Source: Pseudoalteromonas flavipulchra NCIMB 2033 = ATCC BAA-314 (GTDB taxonomy: Bacteria; Pseudomonadota; Gammaproteobacteria; Enterobacterales; Alteromonadaceae). Taken from it: DNA of 64,000 nt. Shown one piece after another: positions 38,782 to 47,384 of this stretch. The translations under genes and the position numbers were made by a program. A model generated the notes under the pieces. The model saw nothing but the letters and a program-made list of their open reading frames with translations, was not told the DNA's origin and made no database searches. Each line of letters starts with the position of its first letter. Position 1 is the first letter of the stretch. The DNA lies in the NCBI GenBank assembly GCA_000814665.1, contig JWIH01000021.1, forward strand, positions 491,141-555,140, in the 5' to 3' direction.

Positions 38782-39852
38782 ATGGCTTCAATGAATTTGA
38801 ATCGTGTTTATATATCAACTAAGGCTAGGAACAATCACTATATTCTTGCTGAGTTTAAACCGGATGATGCATTCTATGCATGTTTTGACTCCAGCAGCGC
38901 GTGTTACGAGCGTTTGTCTCGTCAGCTATTCGCACTGTGTGACGAATATGAGCTGCATAATGTACATGTTATTGCGAACGATAAATTGCCGGTGGTGCGT
39001 TACCATGACGAAGCCTATACCATGCAAACAGAAAAGCAGATTTTGTTTTTCTATAATCCTAAGTTCCACGAAGCGCACCAAACTTATCTCAATGACGGAT
39101 ACCAAGCGCGTAAAATCCGCTTATTATTTTTAGCCACGGGAAATGAATTACGCGCCAATGCAGCGACCTTTCACAGCAAAGTGAAAAAGGTGCTTGATGC
39201 ACTTAAAGAAGGCTTTTCTCCGCTAGAGCCTCAGTTTAGAGTGAGAGACCATCAACATTTAACCTATGACCTATTTGCCAAAGCGAAAGGTGACAAAGAG
39301 TCGTATGGTTATAAGTTGCGTGCACTTTACCCACGTTATCAAGCCAGAAACTGCACGTTACCAGAAGAATATAGTGAAATGACCTACGCGACCTTTAACA
39401 TTCCAGTGTCACGTGCAATAAAAACAGAGTTCCAAAGCCAAATGCGCCCTGGTGATTACGGACAATTCTATCGCACACTAGAAGATGCATTTCTATCTTC
39501 TTGTGCCGATAAACAGCTCAATATGGTAGCAATGGTAGCCGATGGCCGTCTGCCTATCATCAGAAGCGCCAAAATCGATAAGTCCGATACTAACCGAGAG
39601 CTACAAAAGCTGAGTTTTGATACCAGCTCCGGTGACAATCAAATTTACTCGCTGCTTAACGAAGCAAACCTAGTGGACACCATTCGCTTTGTGATCGTTG
39701 CCAATGACAAAGACAAAAAAGACATGGGCTATGGTCGTTTTATGAATCACGTAGAAACGGCTATTAAACGCTTTGTTGCGCAACTTCCTGTTAATGTTGA
39801 AAAGCAAGATGTCAACGTACGCTTCTTCCAGCATATTAGTTACGACTATTAA
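38782..39852 (+). CDS. DUF3083-like conserved protein of unknown function
   Basis: A soluble 356-residue protein with two similar halves. Residues 1-170 open with VYISTKARNNHYILAEFKPD and contain IANDKLPVVRYHDEAYTMQT and KQILFFYNPKFHEAHQTYL. Residues 200-356 repeat the theme with MTYATFNIPVSRAIKTEFQS, MVADGRLPIIRSAKIDKSD and VNVRFFQHISYDY. It resembles the DUF3083 family of Shewanella, Pseudoalteromonas and relatives. No enzyme motif, signal or membrane segment was seen. It is divergent from glnS. Confidence 0.68.
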   Translation: MASMNLNRVYISTKARNNHYILAEFKPDDAFYACFDSSSACYERLSRQLFALCDEYELHNVHVIANDKLPVVRYHDEAYTMQTEKQILFFYNPKFHEAHQTYLNDGYQARKIRLLFLATGNELRANAATFHSKVKKVLDALKEGFSPLEPQFRVRDHQHLTYDLFAKAKGDKESYGYKLRALYPRYQARNCTLPEEYSEMTYATFNIPVSRAIKTEFQSQMRPGDYGQFYRTLEDAFLSSCADKQLNMVAMVADGRLPIIRSAKIDKSDTNRELQKLSFDTSSGDNQIYSLLNEANLVDTIRFVIVANDKDKKDMGYGRFMNHVETAIKRFVAQLPVNVEKQDVNVRFFQHISYDY

Positions 39853-39875
39853 AAGATAAAAGGGAGCATGTTCTA

Positions 39876-39900
39876 TTAGGGTGTACTTTTATCACCCTAA
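39876..39900. terminator. Hairpin between the convergent DUF3083-like and pirin genes
   Basis: Arms TTAGGGTG / CACCCTAA with a nine-base T-rich loop are enclosed by a second weaker pair (GGAGCAT / ATGCTCC). The structure reaches into the pirin stop codon. The T tract is poor, so terminator function is uncertain. Confidence 0.35.
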
Positions 39901-40751
39901 GGCAAAGGAATATGCTCCAATTTATCACCGGGGATCATATCGAACCTACCCTCACGCCAATCTTGCTTCGCTTGTTCAATACGGGATTTACTAAAAGAAA
40001 CAAAGTTCCAATCAATATAAGGGATTTTTTTAAACGCCTCTCCGCCGAGCAATACCACTCTGCTATTCTCATTGAAATGTAATTGCGCGTCGTCGTCTTC
40101 AAGTAATACAAATGCTCCTGCACTATATGATTTATTCGACACCACCACTTCGCCGTAAATCACATATACGCCAACTTCTTGTGTCTGATCGGGTCTTTCA
40201 ATATGTCCGCCAGCTTTTGCCATCACATCAACATAAAACATAGGTGAAAATGTTGGGACAGGAGAATGCAAGCCATACGCACTGCCGATAATGACCCTAG
40301 CCATCACCCCTTCTAGTTGCCTAGTAGGCAAGTCAAAACGGTTTATATGTGAGAAACTGGGTTCAACTTCAGCATTTTCTTCCGGTAGCGCCACCCAGCA
40401 TTGCAAACCATGAATAGTATGTGATTGCGCTTTGGTTTCAAACGATTCTCTCTCCGAGTGTACAATGCCGCTCCCTGCCACCATCCAATTTACATCCCCT
40501 GGGTGGATCTCTAGTTGATTACCAAGAGAGTCACGATGGAGCAAGTTACCTTCAAACAAATATGTGAGAGTTGCAAGCCCAATATGTGGATGCGGCCTTA
40601 CATCGATACCATCACCAGCACTGAAGTTACCGGGGCCCATTTGATCAAAAAAGATAAAAGGACCTACCATACGTTTCGCACGCTGCGGAAGTACACGGTT
40701 TACTGAAAGACCACCGATGTCATGTGCTTTGCCATTTAGTTGAATTGCCAT
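39897..40751 (-). CDS. Pirin family protein
   Basis: A bicupin metalloprotein of 284 residues. The N-terminal cupin has VGPFIFFDQMGPGNF, DVRPHPHIGLATLTYLFEG (metal-binding His pair) and HRDSLGNQLEIHPGDVNWMV, then GSGIVHSERE, the quercetinase/pirin signature. The C-terminal cupin has MFYVDVMAKAGGHIE and ends with RFDMIPGDKLEHIPLP. Bacterial pirins may act as quercetin dioxygenases or bind pyruvate dehydrogenase. The role here is unknown. It converges with the DUF3083-like gene and lies 92 bases downstream of fosA on the same strand. Confidence 0.92.
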   Translation of the reverse strand: MAIQLNGKAHDIGGLSVNRVLPQRAKRMVGPFIFFDQMGPGNFSAGDGIDVRPHPHIGLATLTYLFEGNLLHRDSLGNQLEIHPGDVNWMVAGSGIVHSERESFETKAQSHTIHGLQCWVALPEENAEVEPSFSHINRFDLPTRQLEGVMARVIIGSAYGLHSPVPTFSPMFYVDVMAKAGGHIERPDQTQEVGVYVIYGEVVVSNKSYSAGAFVLLEDDDAQLHFNENSRVVLLGGEAFKKIPYIDWNFVSFSKSRIEQAKQDWREGRFDMIPGDKLEHIPLP

Positions 40752-40843
40752 TACTTTGCTCCATCATGTTTTGTTTTATTATGGAGCTCAGTAACCAGAA
40801 GTAAAATACGCAATTAAAGATACAAGCATTCTAGAAAATAGAA

Positions 40844-41251
40844 TCACACCGACTTGTACCAAGTGAGGCCTGAATACGGTTGCTGCTGCAAACTTTTTAA
40901 CCGACTTTGCAAACTACCACTATGGATCTCGAGTTTGTGATGATCGGGGTCATAAATATAGAGCGAGTCTCCTTCGCTGCTATTTTGCTGCCATAAGCCG
41001 ACTCCATTATCCAATAATGTTTTAGAAAAAGTTGTAAAGTCTTCGGCAGCAATATTGAACGCTATATGACTGTAATCTGAGCTTGGAGATACCTTACCTA
41101 AAGATAAGCAAAGCCATACGTCACCAAGCGCTAAATATGCCCCTTTGTCCCAAGTTACCCAAAGCTCGCATCCCAGCAAGTCGCAGTAAAAATCCAGTGA
41201 TGTTTTTAGGTTAGACACTGTGATTGTGATGTGATTTAAGCCGGTTAGCAC
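40844..41251 (-). CDS. fosA: FosA-type fosfomycin resistance glutathione transferase
   Basis: FosA is an Mn/K-dependent enzyme that opens the epoxide of fosfomycin with glutathione. The GTG at 41251, six bases after GGAGGGA, gives a 135-residue protein, the length of Pseudomonas-type FosA, starting MLTGLNHITITVSNLKTSLD. Metal ligands are in GLNHI, YSHIAF and KLEIH. Other FosA features are FYCDLLGCELWVTWDKGAYL, LWQQNSSEGDSLYIYDPDHH (the K-binding loop) and LQSRLKSLQQQPY. An ATG at 41287 would add 12 residues but lies inside the etfA terminator. It is probably an intrinsic chromosomal allele, since there is no mobile element beside it. Confidence 0.87.
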   Translation of the reverse strand: MLTGLNHITITVSNLKTSLDFYCDLLGCELWVTWDKGAYLALGDVWLCLSLGKVSPSSDYSHIAFNIAAEDFTTFSKTLLDNGVGLWQQNSSEGDSLYIYDPDHHKLEIHSGSLQSRLKSLQQQPYSGLTWYKSV

Positions 41252-41270
41252 ACTCCCTCCGCTAGACATG

Positions 41271-41302
41271 AAAAAAGCCGCGACCATAGGTACAACGGCT
41301 TT
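41271..41302 (-). terminator. Rho-independent terminator after etfA
   Basis: Read on the minus strand: arms AAAGCCG / CGGCTTT around a 15-base loop, followed by T residues, 49 bases after the etfA stop. Confidence 0.7.
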
Positions 41303-41351
41303 AACAACCAGAATTATTTTTCTTGATGTAGGCTAGCTACAAAAAGAAGCG

Positions 41352-42278
41352 TTACAGTGCCTGTTCAAGCTCTGGTAACGCATCAAATAGGTCCGCAACA
41401 AGGCCATAATCAGCCACTTGGAAAATAGGCGCTTCTGGGTCTTTGTTGATAGCGACAATGACCTTAGAATCTTTCATACCTGCAAGATGTTGAATAGCGC
41501 CGCTGATCCCAACTGCAATATATAAGTTAGGCGCCACAATCTTACCGGTTTGGCCCACCTGCATATCGTTAGGCACAAAGCCCGCGTCAACTGCAGCACG
41601 CGATGCACCAATTGCGGCCCCTAGTTTGTCAGCAATACCATTTAGCAAGGCAAAGTTTTCACCGTTTTGCATACCACGGCCACCTGAAATAACAACCGGT
41701 GCGGCAGTTAATTCAGGGCGCTCAGATTCAGTTTGTTCAATGCTCACAAACTCACTCACTTGAGAGGCAATACTTTGCGAGCGATCCTCAATGTCACATG
41801 CTGCTTGAGTCTCTACGGCATCAAATGCTGATCCACGCACAGTGATAACTTTTTGTGAGTCTAATGATTTTACAGTCGCAATTGCATTACCCGCATAAAC
41901 TGGACGCTTAAAGGTGTCTGCATCAATCACATCGATAATTTCTGAGATCTGTGATTTGTCGAGTAACGCCGCGACACGTGGCGCGATATTTTTACCTGTG
42001 GTAGACGCTGAAAACAAAATGTGTGAAAAGTCACTTGCTAATTCAACAACTAGCTCAGATGTGTTTTCTGCCAATTGATGTTCGAATGAAGCATCGTCAA
42101 CAGCAACCACCTTTTGTACGCCAGCGATCTGTGCAGAGTGATTGGCAGCCTCAGCAATGTTGTGACCTGCAACTAATACGGTAATGTCGCTAGCTATTTT
42201 TGTTGCAGCAGCAACCACCTTAGCGGTTTCAGGTTTCAATACACCATTTTCATGCTCAGCAATAACTAATACGCTCAT
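41352..42278 (-). CDS. etfA: Electron transfer flavoprotein, alpha subunit
   Basis: ETF collects electrons from acyl-CoA dehydrogenases. The 308-residue alpha chain starts [20 protein letters not shown] and has the FAD-binding C-terminal domain with [60 protein letters not shown] and [20 protein letters not shown]. Length is standard. It overlaps etfB by four bases (ATGA), so the subunits are coupled. Its substrates include acyl-CoA from the branched-chain pathway whose dehydrogenase is also in this window. Confidence 0.96.
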   Translation of the reverse strand: MSVLVIAEHENGVLKPETAKVVAAATKIASDITVLVAGHNIAEAANHSAQIAGVQKVVAVDDASFEHQLAENTSELVVELASDFSHILFSASTTGKNIAPRVAALLDKSQISEIIDVIDADTFKRPVYAGNAIATVKSLDSQKVITVRGSAFDAVETQAACDIEDRSQSIASQVSEFVSIEQTESERPELTAAPVVISGGRGMQNGENFALLNGIADKLGAAIGASRAAVDAGFVPNDMQVGQTGKIVAPNLYIAVGISGAIQHLAGMKDSKVIVAINKDPEAPIFQVADYGLVADLFDALPELEQAL

Positions 42279-43027
42279 GAGATCACCTTTGCTTCTGTTT
42301 TTAACTTGTTTACTAACTCTTCAATGCTCTCAACCATCACGCCACCAGAGCGCTTAGCTGGCTCTTCAACTTTCACCAATTCAATACGAGGAGCTAAATC
42401 AACGCCTAACGAATCCGCAGCGATTACGTCTAGTGGTTTACGCTTAGCTTTCATGATATTTGGCAATGAAGCATAACGAGGTTCATTTAAACGCAAGTCT
42501 GTTGTCACGACAGCTGGAAGTGATAGCGATACCGTTTGCAAACCGCCATCAACTTCACGCGTCACTTGCACTTTATCGCCTTCAACTACAACTTTAGAGG
42601 CAAAAGTGCCCTGAGCACGTTTAGTTAACGCCGCTAGCATTTGTCCCGTTTGGTTATTATCAGAATCGATAGACTGTTTACCTAGAATGACCAGCTCTGG
42701 AGTTTCTTGTTCCACTACCTTAGCCAGCAGTTTTGCAATGTGTAGAGATTCAAGCTTTGCGTCTGTTTCAATGTGGATCGCTTTATCTGCACCCAGTGCA
42801 AGCGCCGTTCTCAATTGCTCTTGGCAAGCTTTATCGCCAATTGATACGGCAATAACTTCCGTTGCGGTGCCAGCTTCTTTTAAACGAACCGCCTCTTCTA
42901 CTGCGATTTCACAAAATGGGTTGATCGCCATTTTAACATTGCTCAAATCAACATCACTGTTGTCAGATTTGACTCTTGCCTTTACGTTGTAATCAATCAC
43001 GCGTTTGATTGGCACAAGTACTTTCAT
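42275..43027 (-). CDS. etfB: Electron transfer flavoprotein, beta subunit
   Basis: The 250-residue beta chain starts [20 protein letters not shown] and has [60 protein letters not shown], and [20 protein letters not shown] with the conserved recognition-loop LPNIMKA that docks to acyl-CoA dehydrogenases. It is divergent from the ETF-quinone oxidoreductase gene. Two palindromic operators lie in the 176-bp spacer, so both genes are probably controlled together. Confidence 0.96.
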   Translation of the reverse strand: MKVLVPIKRVIDYNVKARVKSDNSDVDLSNVKMAINPFCEIAVEEAVRLKEAGTATEVIAVSIGDKACQEQLRTALALGADKAIHIETDAKLESLHIAKLLAKVVEQETPELVILGKQSIDSDNNQTGQMLAALTKRAQGTFASKVVVEGDKVQVTREVDGGLQTVSLSLPAVVTTDLRLNEPRYASLPNIMKAKRKPLDVIAADSLGVDLAPRIELVKVEEPAKRSGGVMVESIEELVNKLKTEAKVIS

Positions 43028-43057
43028 GGTTACTCCATCATCTGGTTATTCTCTAAG

Positions 43058-43073
43058 CTGACGTCTACGTCAA
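43058..43073. promoter_or_regulatory. LiuR-like palindrome, etfB-proximal
   Basis: CTGACGTCTACGTCAA has one mismatch from the palindrome TTGACGTnnACGTCAA. It lies 31 bp upstream of etfB, between the divergent etfB and etfD genes, and pairs with the better copy at 43107. Confidence 0.6.
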
Positions 43074-43106
43074 CAAATTATTTTATTGGTTTCAGACTAC
43101 TTCCTG

Positions 43107-43122
43107 TTGACGTAAACGTCAA
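43107..43122. promoter_or_regulatory. LiuR-like palindrome, etfD-proximal
   Basis: TTGACGTAAACGTCAA is a 16-bp palindrome except at the central AA. It differs from the bkd operator TTTACGTTAACGTAAA at the third and symmetric positions plus one centre base. The two sites in this spacer lie 49 bp apart centre to centre. Confidence 0.65.
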
Positions 43123-43203
43123 CCTCAAATAACCTTAGTTTAACGAAAATCAAACTAAAGCCTCTCTTTAGTTAATCTACCGTCAAATAGTGTGAGGTTA
43201 ATA

Positions 43204-44853
43204 ATGGTCGAACGTGAAACCATGGAGTTTGATGTTGTGATAGTTGGTGCAGGTCCTGCGGGTCTGTCTTGCGCTATCCGACTCGCTCAACAGGCTCAAG
43301 AAAAACAACAAGAATTAATGATCTGTGTAGTCGAAAAAGGCTCAGAAGTAGGTGCACATATCTTGTCGGGTGCAGTATTTGAAACCAAAGCACTAGACGA
43401 ACTTATCCCTGATTGGGCTGCAAAGGGCGCTCCCGTAACAACGAAAGTGACGGGTGACGACATTTATTTATTCAAAAATGAAACCAATGCCACCAAACTG
43501 CCTCATTTAGTGGTACCAAAAACATTTAAAAATGACGGCAACTATATTGTTTCGATGGGGAATGTTTGCCGTTGGCTCGCTGAACAAGCAGAGCAACTTG
43601 GCGTTGAAATTTTCCCAGGCTTTAGCGCCCACTCTCTAATTGTTGAAGAGCAACAAGTTAAAGGTATTATTACCGGTGATATGGGCCTAGATAGAGATGG
43701 CCAGCCTAAAGACAGCTATATGCCTGGAATGGAGCTTAGAGCGAAATATACCGTATTTGCTGAAGGTTGCCGTGGCCACTTAGGCAAACAACTTATAGCT
43801 GAGTTTAAACTGGATAAAGACGCTTCCCCTCAACACTATGGGATCGGCTTTAAGGAAATTTGGCAAGTAGACTCAAGCAAGCATAAAGAAGGTCTTGTTG
43901 TACACGGCACAGGTTGGCCGCTCGACAATGATACCCATGGCGGTTCATTTATGTATCATGCTGAGAACAATCAAGTCGTGGTCGGGTTAATCATCGACTT
44001 AAATTACACTAATCCACACCTAAGCCCATTTGATGAATTTCAGCGTATGAAGCATCACCACACCTTTGCAAGTGTACTTGAAGGTGGTGAGCGCATTGCC
44101 TATGGTGCTCGCGCAATCGCCAAAGGTGGCTTCCACAGCCTACCTAAAATGCATTTCCCAGGTGGTTTATTGATTGGCTGTGACGCAGGTACCCTCAACT
44201 TTGCCAAAATTAAAGGCAACCATACAGCAATGAAGTCCGGTATGCTTGCAGCCGATGCCATCATTGAGGCACTCGGCCAAGAGAGCGCTCCGTCAGACTT
44301 GGTAAGCTTTGCCGACAAATTTAAGGCAAGTTGGCTTTATGATGAGCTTTATCAATCTCGTAACTTTGGTCCAGCAATGCATAAGTTAGGTCGTATTATG
44401 GGTGGTGCCTACAATATGATTGACCAAAACATTTTCTCAGGTTCGCTACCATTTACTATTAAGGACGAACATCAGGATCACGCACAGCTTAAGCTTGCAT
44501 CTGAATCGCAAACTATAAGTTACCCAAAGCCGGATGGTAAATTAAGTTTTGACAAACTTTCTTCCGTATTTTTATCGAATACCAATCATGAAGAAGTGCA
44601 ACCATGTCATTTACAGTTAAAAGATTCTGATATACCAATCAAAGTCAATTTAGCTAAGTTTGATGAGCCTGCACAGCGCTACTGCCCCGCAGGCGTGTAT
44701 GAAGTAAACGAAAACGAGCAAGGTGAGAAGCAGTTTGTCATCAATTCGCAAAACTGTATTCATTGCAAAACCTGCGATATTAAAGATCCGAGCCAAAATA
44801 TAACCTGGGTCACACCAGAGGGTGCCGGTGGTCCAAACTATCCAAACATGTAA
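43204..44853 (+). CDS. etfD: Electron transfer flavoprotein-ubiquinone oxidoreductase
   Basis: The membrane-associated flavoprotein that passes electrons from reduced ETF to ubiquinone. The 549-residue protein has the FAD Rossmann motif FDVVIVGAGPAGLSCAIRLA, VVEKGSEVGAHILSGAVFET, the quinone/FAD region EGCRGHLGKQLIAEF and GCDAGTLNFAKIKGNHTAMK. The C-terminal 4Fe-4S site CIHCKTCDIKDPSQNI is present, with a further Cys upstream in RYCPAGVYEVN. ATG 43204 follows GAGG. A GTG twelve bases earlier is possible but less likely. It is divergent from etfBA. Confidence 0.95.
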   Translation: MVERETMEFDVVIVGAGPAGLSCAIRLAQQAQEKQQELMICVVEKGSEVGAHILSGAVFETKALDELIPDWAAKGAPVTTKVTGDDIYLFKNETNATKLPHLVVPKTFKNDGNYIVSMGNVCRWLAEQAEQLGVEIFPGFSAHSLIVEEQQVKGIITGDMGLDRDGQPKDSYMPGMELRAKYTVFAEGCRGHLGKQLIAEFKLDKDASPQHYGIGFKEIWQVDSSKHKEGLVVHGTGWPLDNDTHGGSFMYHAENNQVVVGLIIDLNYTNPHLSPFDEFQRMKHHHTFASVLEGGERIAYGARAIAKGGFHSLPKMHFPGGLLIGCDAGTLNFAKIKGNHTAMKSGMLAADAIIEALGQESAPSDLVSFADKFKASWLYDELYQSRNFGPAMHKLGRIMGGAYNMIDQNIFSGSLPFTIKDEHQDHAQLKLASESQTISYPKPDGKLSFDKLSSVFLSNTNHEEVQPCHLQLKDSDIPIKVNLAKFDEPAQRYCPAGVYEVNENEQGEKQFVINSQNCIHCKTCDIKDPSQNITWVTPEGAGGPNYPNM

Positions 44854-44873
44854 TACCATAAATCCTAAATTGC

Positions 44874-44896
44874 GGGGGCGAAATGCCCCTTTCTTT
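44874..44896 (+). terminator. Rho-independent terminator after etfD
   Basis: GGGGC / GCCCC arms with a GAAAT loop and a T-rich TTTCTTT tail, 20 bases after the stop codon. It lies in the 5' extension of the thioesterase frame, which is one reason to prefer the later start of that gene. Confidence 0.65.
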
Positions 44897-44936
44897 CCTA
44901 TACTTAGCGTATATTTTTAAAAATAGAGCTGAGCCT

Positions 44937-45416
44937 ATGCCACAACAATCCGTCACCTTTCGATTTTTAGCAGAGCCCACCGACGTCAACTTTGGCGGTA
45001 AAGTACACGGTGGTATGGTCATGAAATGGATTGATCAAGCTGGATATGCTTGCGCCGCGGGTTGGAGCGGTAGCTACTGCGTTACCGTTTCAGTAGCGGG
45101 CATGCGCTTCCACCGCCCAATTCTTGTGGGTCAGATTGTTGAAGTTTCCGCGCGCATTGCCCATACCGGGAACACCAGCATGCAGATTTTTATTCAGGTG
45201 CGCTGTGGCGATCCAAAAACGCAGCGACTTGTCGAAACCAATCACTGTATTATCAGCTTTATCGCTATGGACCAGGCTGGGTATCCAATTCAAATTCCGC
45301 AGTTTAAAGCGAAAACCGAAGAGGAGAAAAAATTAGAAGCCTATGCGGTGAAAATGAAGGAAATAGCGATCCAGACTGAATCGCTATTAGAAGAAACCTT
45401 GTCCGATAGTAAATAA
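44937..45416 (+). CDS. Acyl-CoA thioesterase, hotdog fold
   Basis: A 159-residue hotdog-fold hydrolase of the YciA/ACOT type. It shows FLAEPTDVNFGGKVHGGMVM with the catalytic Asp/Asn and the HGG motif, KWIDQAGYACAAGWSG, VSVAGMRFHRPILVGQIVEV and AHTGNTSMQIFIQVR. It cleaves acyl-CoA to free acid and CoA. Chain-length preference cannot be read from sequence. ATG 44937 follows GAG. The longer frame (44883) passes through the etfD terminator. It lies downstream of etfD on the same strand, fitting a role in acyl-CoA metabolism. Confidence 0.87.
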   Translation: MPQQSVTFRFLAEPTDVNFGGKVHGGMVMKWIDQAGYACAAGWSGSYCVTVSVAGMRFHRPILVGQIVEVSARIAHTGNTSMQIFIQVRCGDPKTQRLVETNHCIISFIAMDQAGYPIQIPQFKAKTEEEKKLEAYAVKMKEIAIQTESLLEETLSDSK

Positions 45417-45446
45417 CATAAAAGTCTGATAACAAAAATTGAAGTG

Positions 45447-45474
45447 TAGAAGTTCAGCTACGATTGAACTTCTA
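45447..45474. terminator. Hairpin between convergent thioesterase and TonB-domain genes
   Basis: Ten-base perfect arms TAGAAGTTCA / TGAACTTCTA with an eight-base loop overlap the stop codon of the TonB-domain gene. No clear T tract follows on either strand. Confidence 0.4.
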
Positions 45475-46507
45475 TCAGTTTAAAGGAGCTATTCGGCTCA
45501 CCAAAAACCAAGACATTACACTCACCCCAACTTTTCGGTATATTCCACTGCATATTTTCAGCAAATTTAAATTGTGAAAACTGGTTATCACATCTTACTT
45601 CAAGGGTATGAAGTGCGCCTGAAACCTCAGTGATAGCGAAATTTGGTCTGACCAATGCGTGCGTCCAGACATCATCATTTTTGATTTCAGCGGCTATAAC
45701 AAGCATCTTGCTCTTATCTGCTATTAAAGCAACGATTTCATCTATGACAGGTTGAACTGCCGACTTGTAAGTGTCTTGTCCATCTAATTCCATTAGTTTT
45801 TTATGGTTTTTCAGCGCTCCTTTATATTCCTGCAGCTGGGTTTGGAGCTTAATTGCATTGATAAGTGCGTTGGAGTAGAGTTCAGGTTTAACGATATCCT
45901 TGCCGTGCCAGATGATCCCTTTATGCGCCTCAAGTTCTTGTCTAGGTTCAGCTGTTAGTTGAAAGTATCGCGCTTTTACTAAGTTAAAAAACGCTTCTTC
46001 ATATCGATTCCAACGACCTTTTTTTGCCAGTTTATCAATATGTTCTTTAGCTTCTTCTAGTTTACTTTCGTCAAGGAGGTTATTGATGTTGCGATAACTT
46101 CTCACAAAACCTCGAGATGCCCCTTCTTCCGCATCTGACATATTGAATGAAAACATCACACTATTTTTGCACTGCTTAATCGGTTTACCATCTTTTGTTG
46201 CTGGAGAATATTGCCAACGTTTGATTGCTCGCAGTGCAGCGCGTTCGAAGCCTTTCTGTCCAGATGAATCCTCCACTATCGGAGACGCCACCGAACCATC
46301 CTCATTGATGATATAGCTCAGCGTAACCCAGCCTTCACCGCCGACTAACGCAACATTACGTGGATACTGAGGAGCAACTCTTTCAACAGCCGATGCATTT
46401 ACGATTGTAGATAAATGTAAGTTTGGCTCGCTTTGCGCAAATGCGTCTGTTGTGAGTGAAGCGAATAGAACTGAGGTCATTAAAGTAGATTTAATAAAAT
46501 TTTCCAT
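45458..46507 (-). CDS. Periplasmic TonB C-terminal-domain protein
   Basis: A 349-residue exported protein. The signal peptide ends near AFAQSE (residue 25). Residues about 35-125 are a TonB C-terminal domain (VERVAPQYPRNVALVGGEGW, VTLSYIINEDGSVASPIVED, FERAALRAIKRWQYSPATKD, GKPIKQC). The rest is helical and TPR-like (LEEAKEHIDKLAKKGRWNRY) with a Cys-containing C-terminal segment (VRCDNQ, WGECNVLVFG). It lacks the membrane anchor and proline-rich part of true TonB, so it is not an energy transducer of the classic type. It resembles secreted TonB-family proteins of Pseudoalteromonas and Shewanella. Confidence 0.8.
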   Translation of the reverse strand: MENFIKSTLMTSVLFASLTTDAFAQSEPNLHLSTIVNASAVERVAPQYPRNVALVGGEGWVTLSYIINEDGSVASPIVEDSSGQKGFERAALRAIKRWQYSPATKDGKPIKQCKNSVMFSFNMSDAEEGASRGFVRSYRNINNLLDESKLEEAKEHIDKLAKKGRWNRYEEAFFNLVKARYFQLTAEPRQELEAHKGIIWHGKDIVKPELYSNALINAIKLQTQLQEYKGALKNHKKLMELDGQDTYKSAVQPVIDEIVALIADKSKMLVIAAEIKNDDVWTHALVRPNFAITEVSGALHTLEVRCDNQFSQFKFAENMQWNIPKSWGECNVLVFGEPNSSFKLIEVQS

Positions 46508-46758
46508 ATCAAATTGTCCGTTATTGATAGCAGCTAAAATATAGCACAGACTTTATATTACCAACAACGCTCCTGAAATAGGGACCTTATTTTTAGGATT
46601 TTGACTCTGATAAGATCCGTACGTCCTATGAAAAACGCGTGCCTTGCTGGTCCTGCACTTTAATGGGAGCTAGATAATGTATTGGCTGTAGAGCCTATGA
46701 AAACTAGAACTCAAGATACAAAATCATTTGGGAATATTGGCTGGCTAGTTAAGCTGCG

Positions 46759-47046
46759 CTAAAGCAAATTTCTTGCTAATGTAAATATGGCTTTTTCACT
46801 TGCAGCGAGCGCGTCGCGTTTGCTTAAGTTGCCTTCTTTTAATAATTGTAAGCTTACTTTTTCCGCTTCTTGACTGAGCAGTACATCCATTTTAGTTGGA
46901 CTTACCGCCCCTTCGGTTAAATCATTAATTATTGCTTGCAACGATGCTCTGCGCTCCGATATCGCGCGGATCAAAATAGGCTTTAGAGGAGAAGATTTGC
47001 AGAGTGCTTCTTGACAGCTTTGGTCAACCTTTCTATGAAACTCCAT
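46759..47046 (-). CDS. Small helical protein of unknown function, second gene of a pair
   Basis: A 95-residue soluble protein, largely helical by composition, with SSPLKPILIRAISERRASLQ, INDLTEGAVSPTKMDVLLSQ and NLSKRDALAASEKAIFTLAR. Two Cys occur near the N-terminus. I do not recognise the family. Its ATG shares one base with the stop of the upstream 60-codon gene (TAATG), which argues that both are real and translationally coupled. About 250 bp without features follow it. Confidence 0.55.
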   Translation of the reverse strand: MEFHRKVDQSCQEALCKSSPLKPILIRAISERRASLQAIINDLTEGAVSPTKMDVLLSQEAEKVSLQLLKEGNLSKRDALAASEKAIFTLARNLL

Positions 47047-47228
47047 TATTTACACTCATCTCGTTTCAGGCGATTAAATGCTTGTAATTTTTCTCGTAAG
47101 CCTTGAATTGGTTTTATGTCTTCGACCAATTGCTTGTATTCGTATGCTCTAGTACCAATAATGTGTTCGTTATCTGTGCGTAAACTCGAACGTAAGCTAT
47201 TTTGGGGCGAAAAAGTATACCGATTCAT
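47046..47228 (-). CDS. Small basic protein of unknown function, first gene of a pair
   Basis: A 60-residue protein (MNRYTFSPQNSLRSSLRTDN at the start, KLQAFNRLKRDECK at the end). A GGAAG element lies upstream of the ATG. It overlaps the next gene by one base. The arrangement of two short coupled genes resembles toxin-antitoxin and small regulatory pairs, but neither protein shows a known toxin or antitoxin motif, so this is only a resemblance in layout. Confidence 0.5.
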   Translation of the reverse strand: MNRYTFSPQNSLRSSLRTDNEHIIGTRAYEYKQLVEDIKPIQGLREKLQAFNRLKRDECK

Positions 47229-47384
47229 GTTGCGACTTCCATCAATATTCCATTATTTACAAGGTTATGCGAAAAATCTGAATAAATGAATTACATGACA
47301 TTACAGGGCTAATTACGAGCAGGATTTTGTGAAAGTCAGGATCAATAGTAAACTTCGCTCATCTTAATTAAAACAGAGACCATA

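Noticed and set aside
46759-47228. Calling the small gene pair a toxin-antitoxin system
   Set aside because: Only the overlap and size fit; neither protein has a recognised toxin or antitoxin motif.
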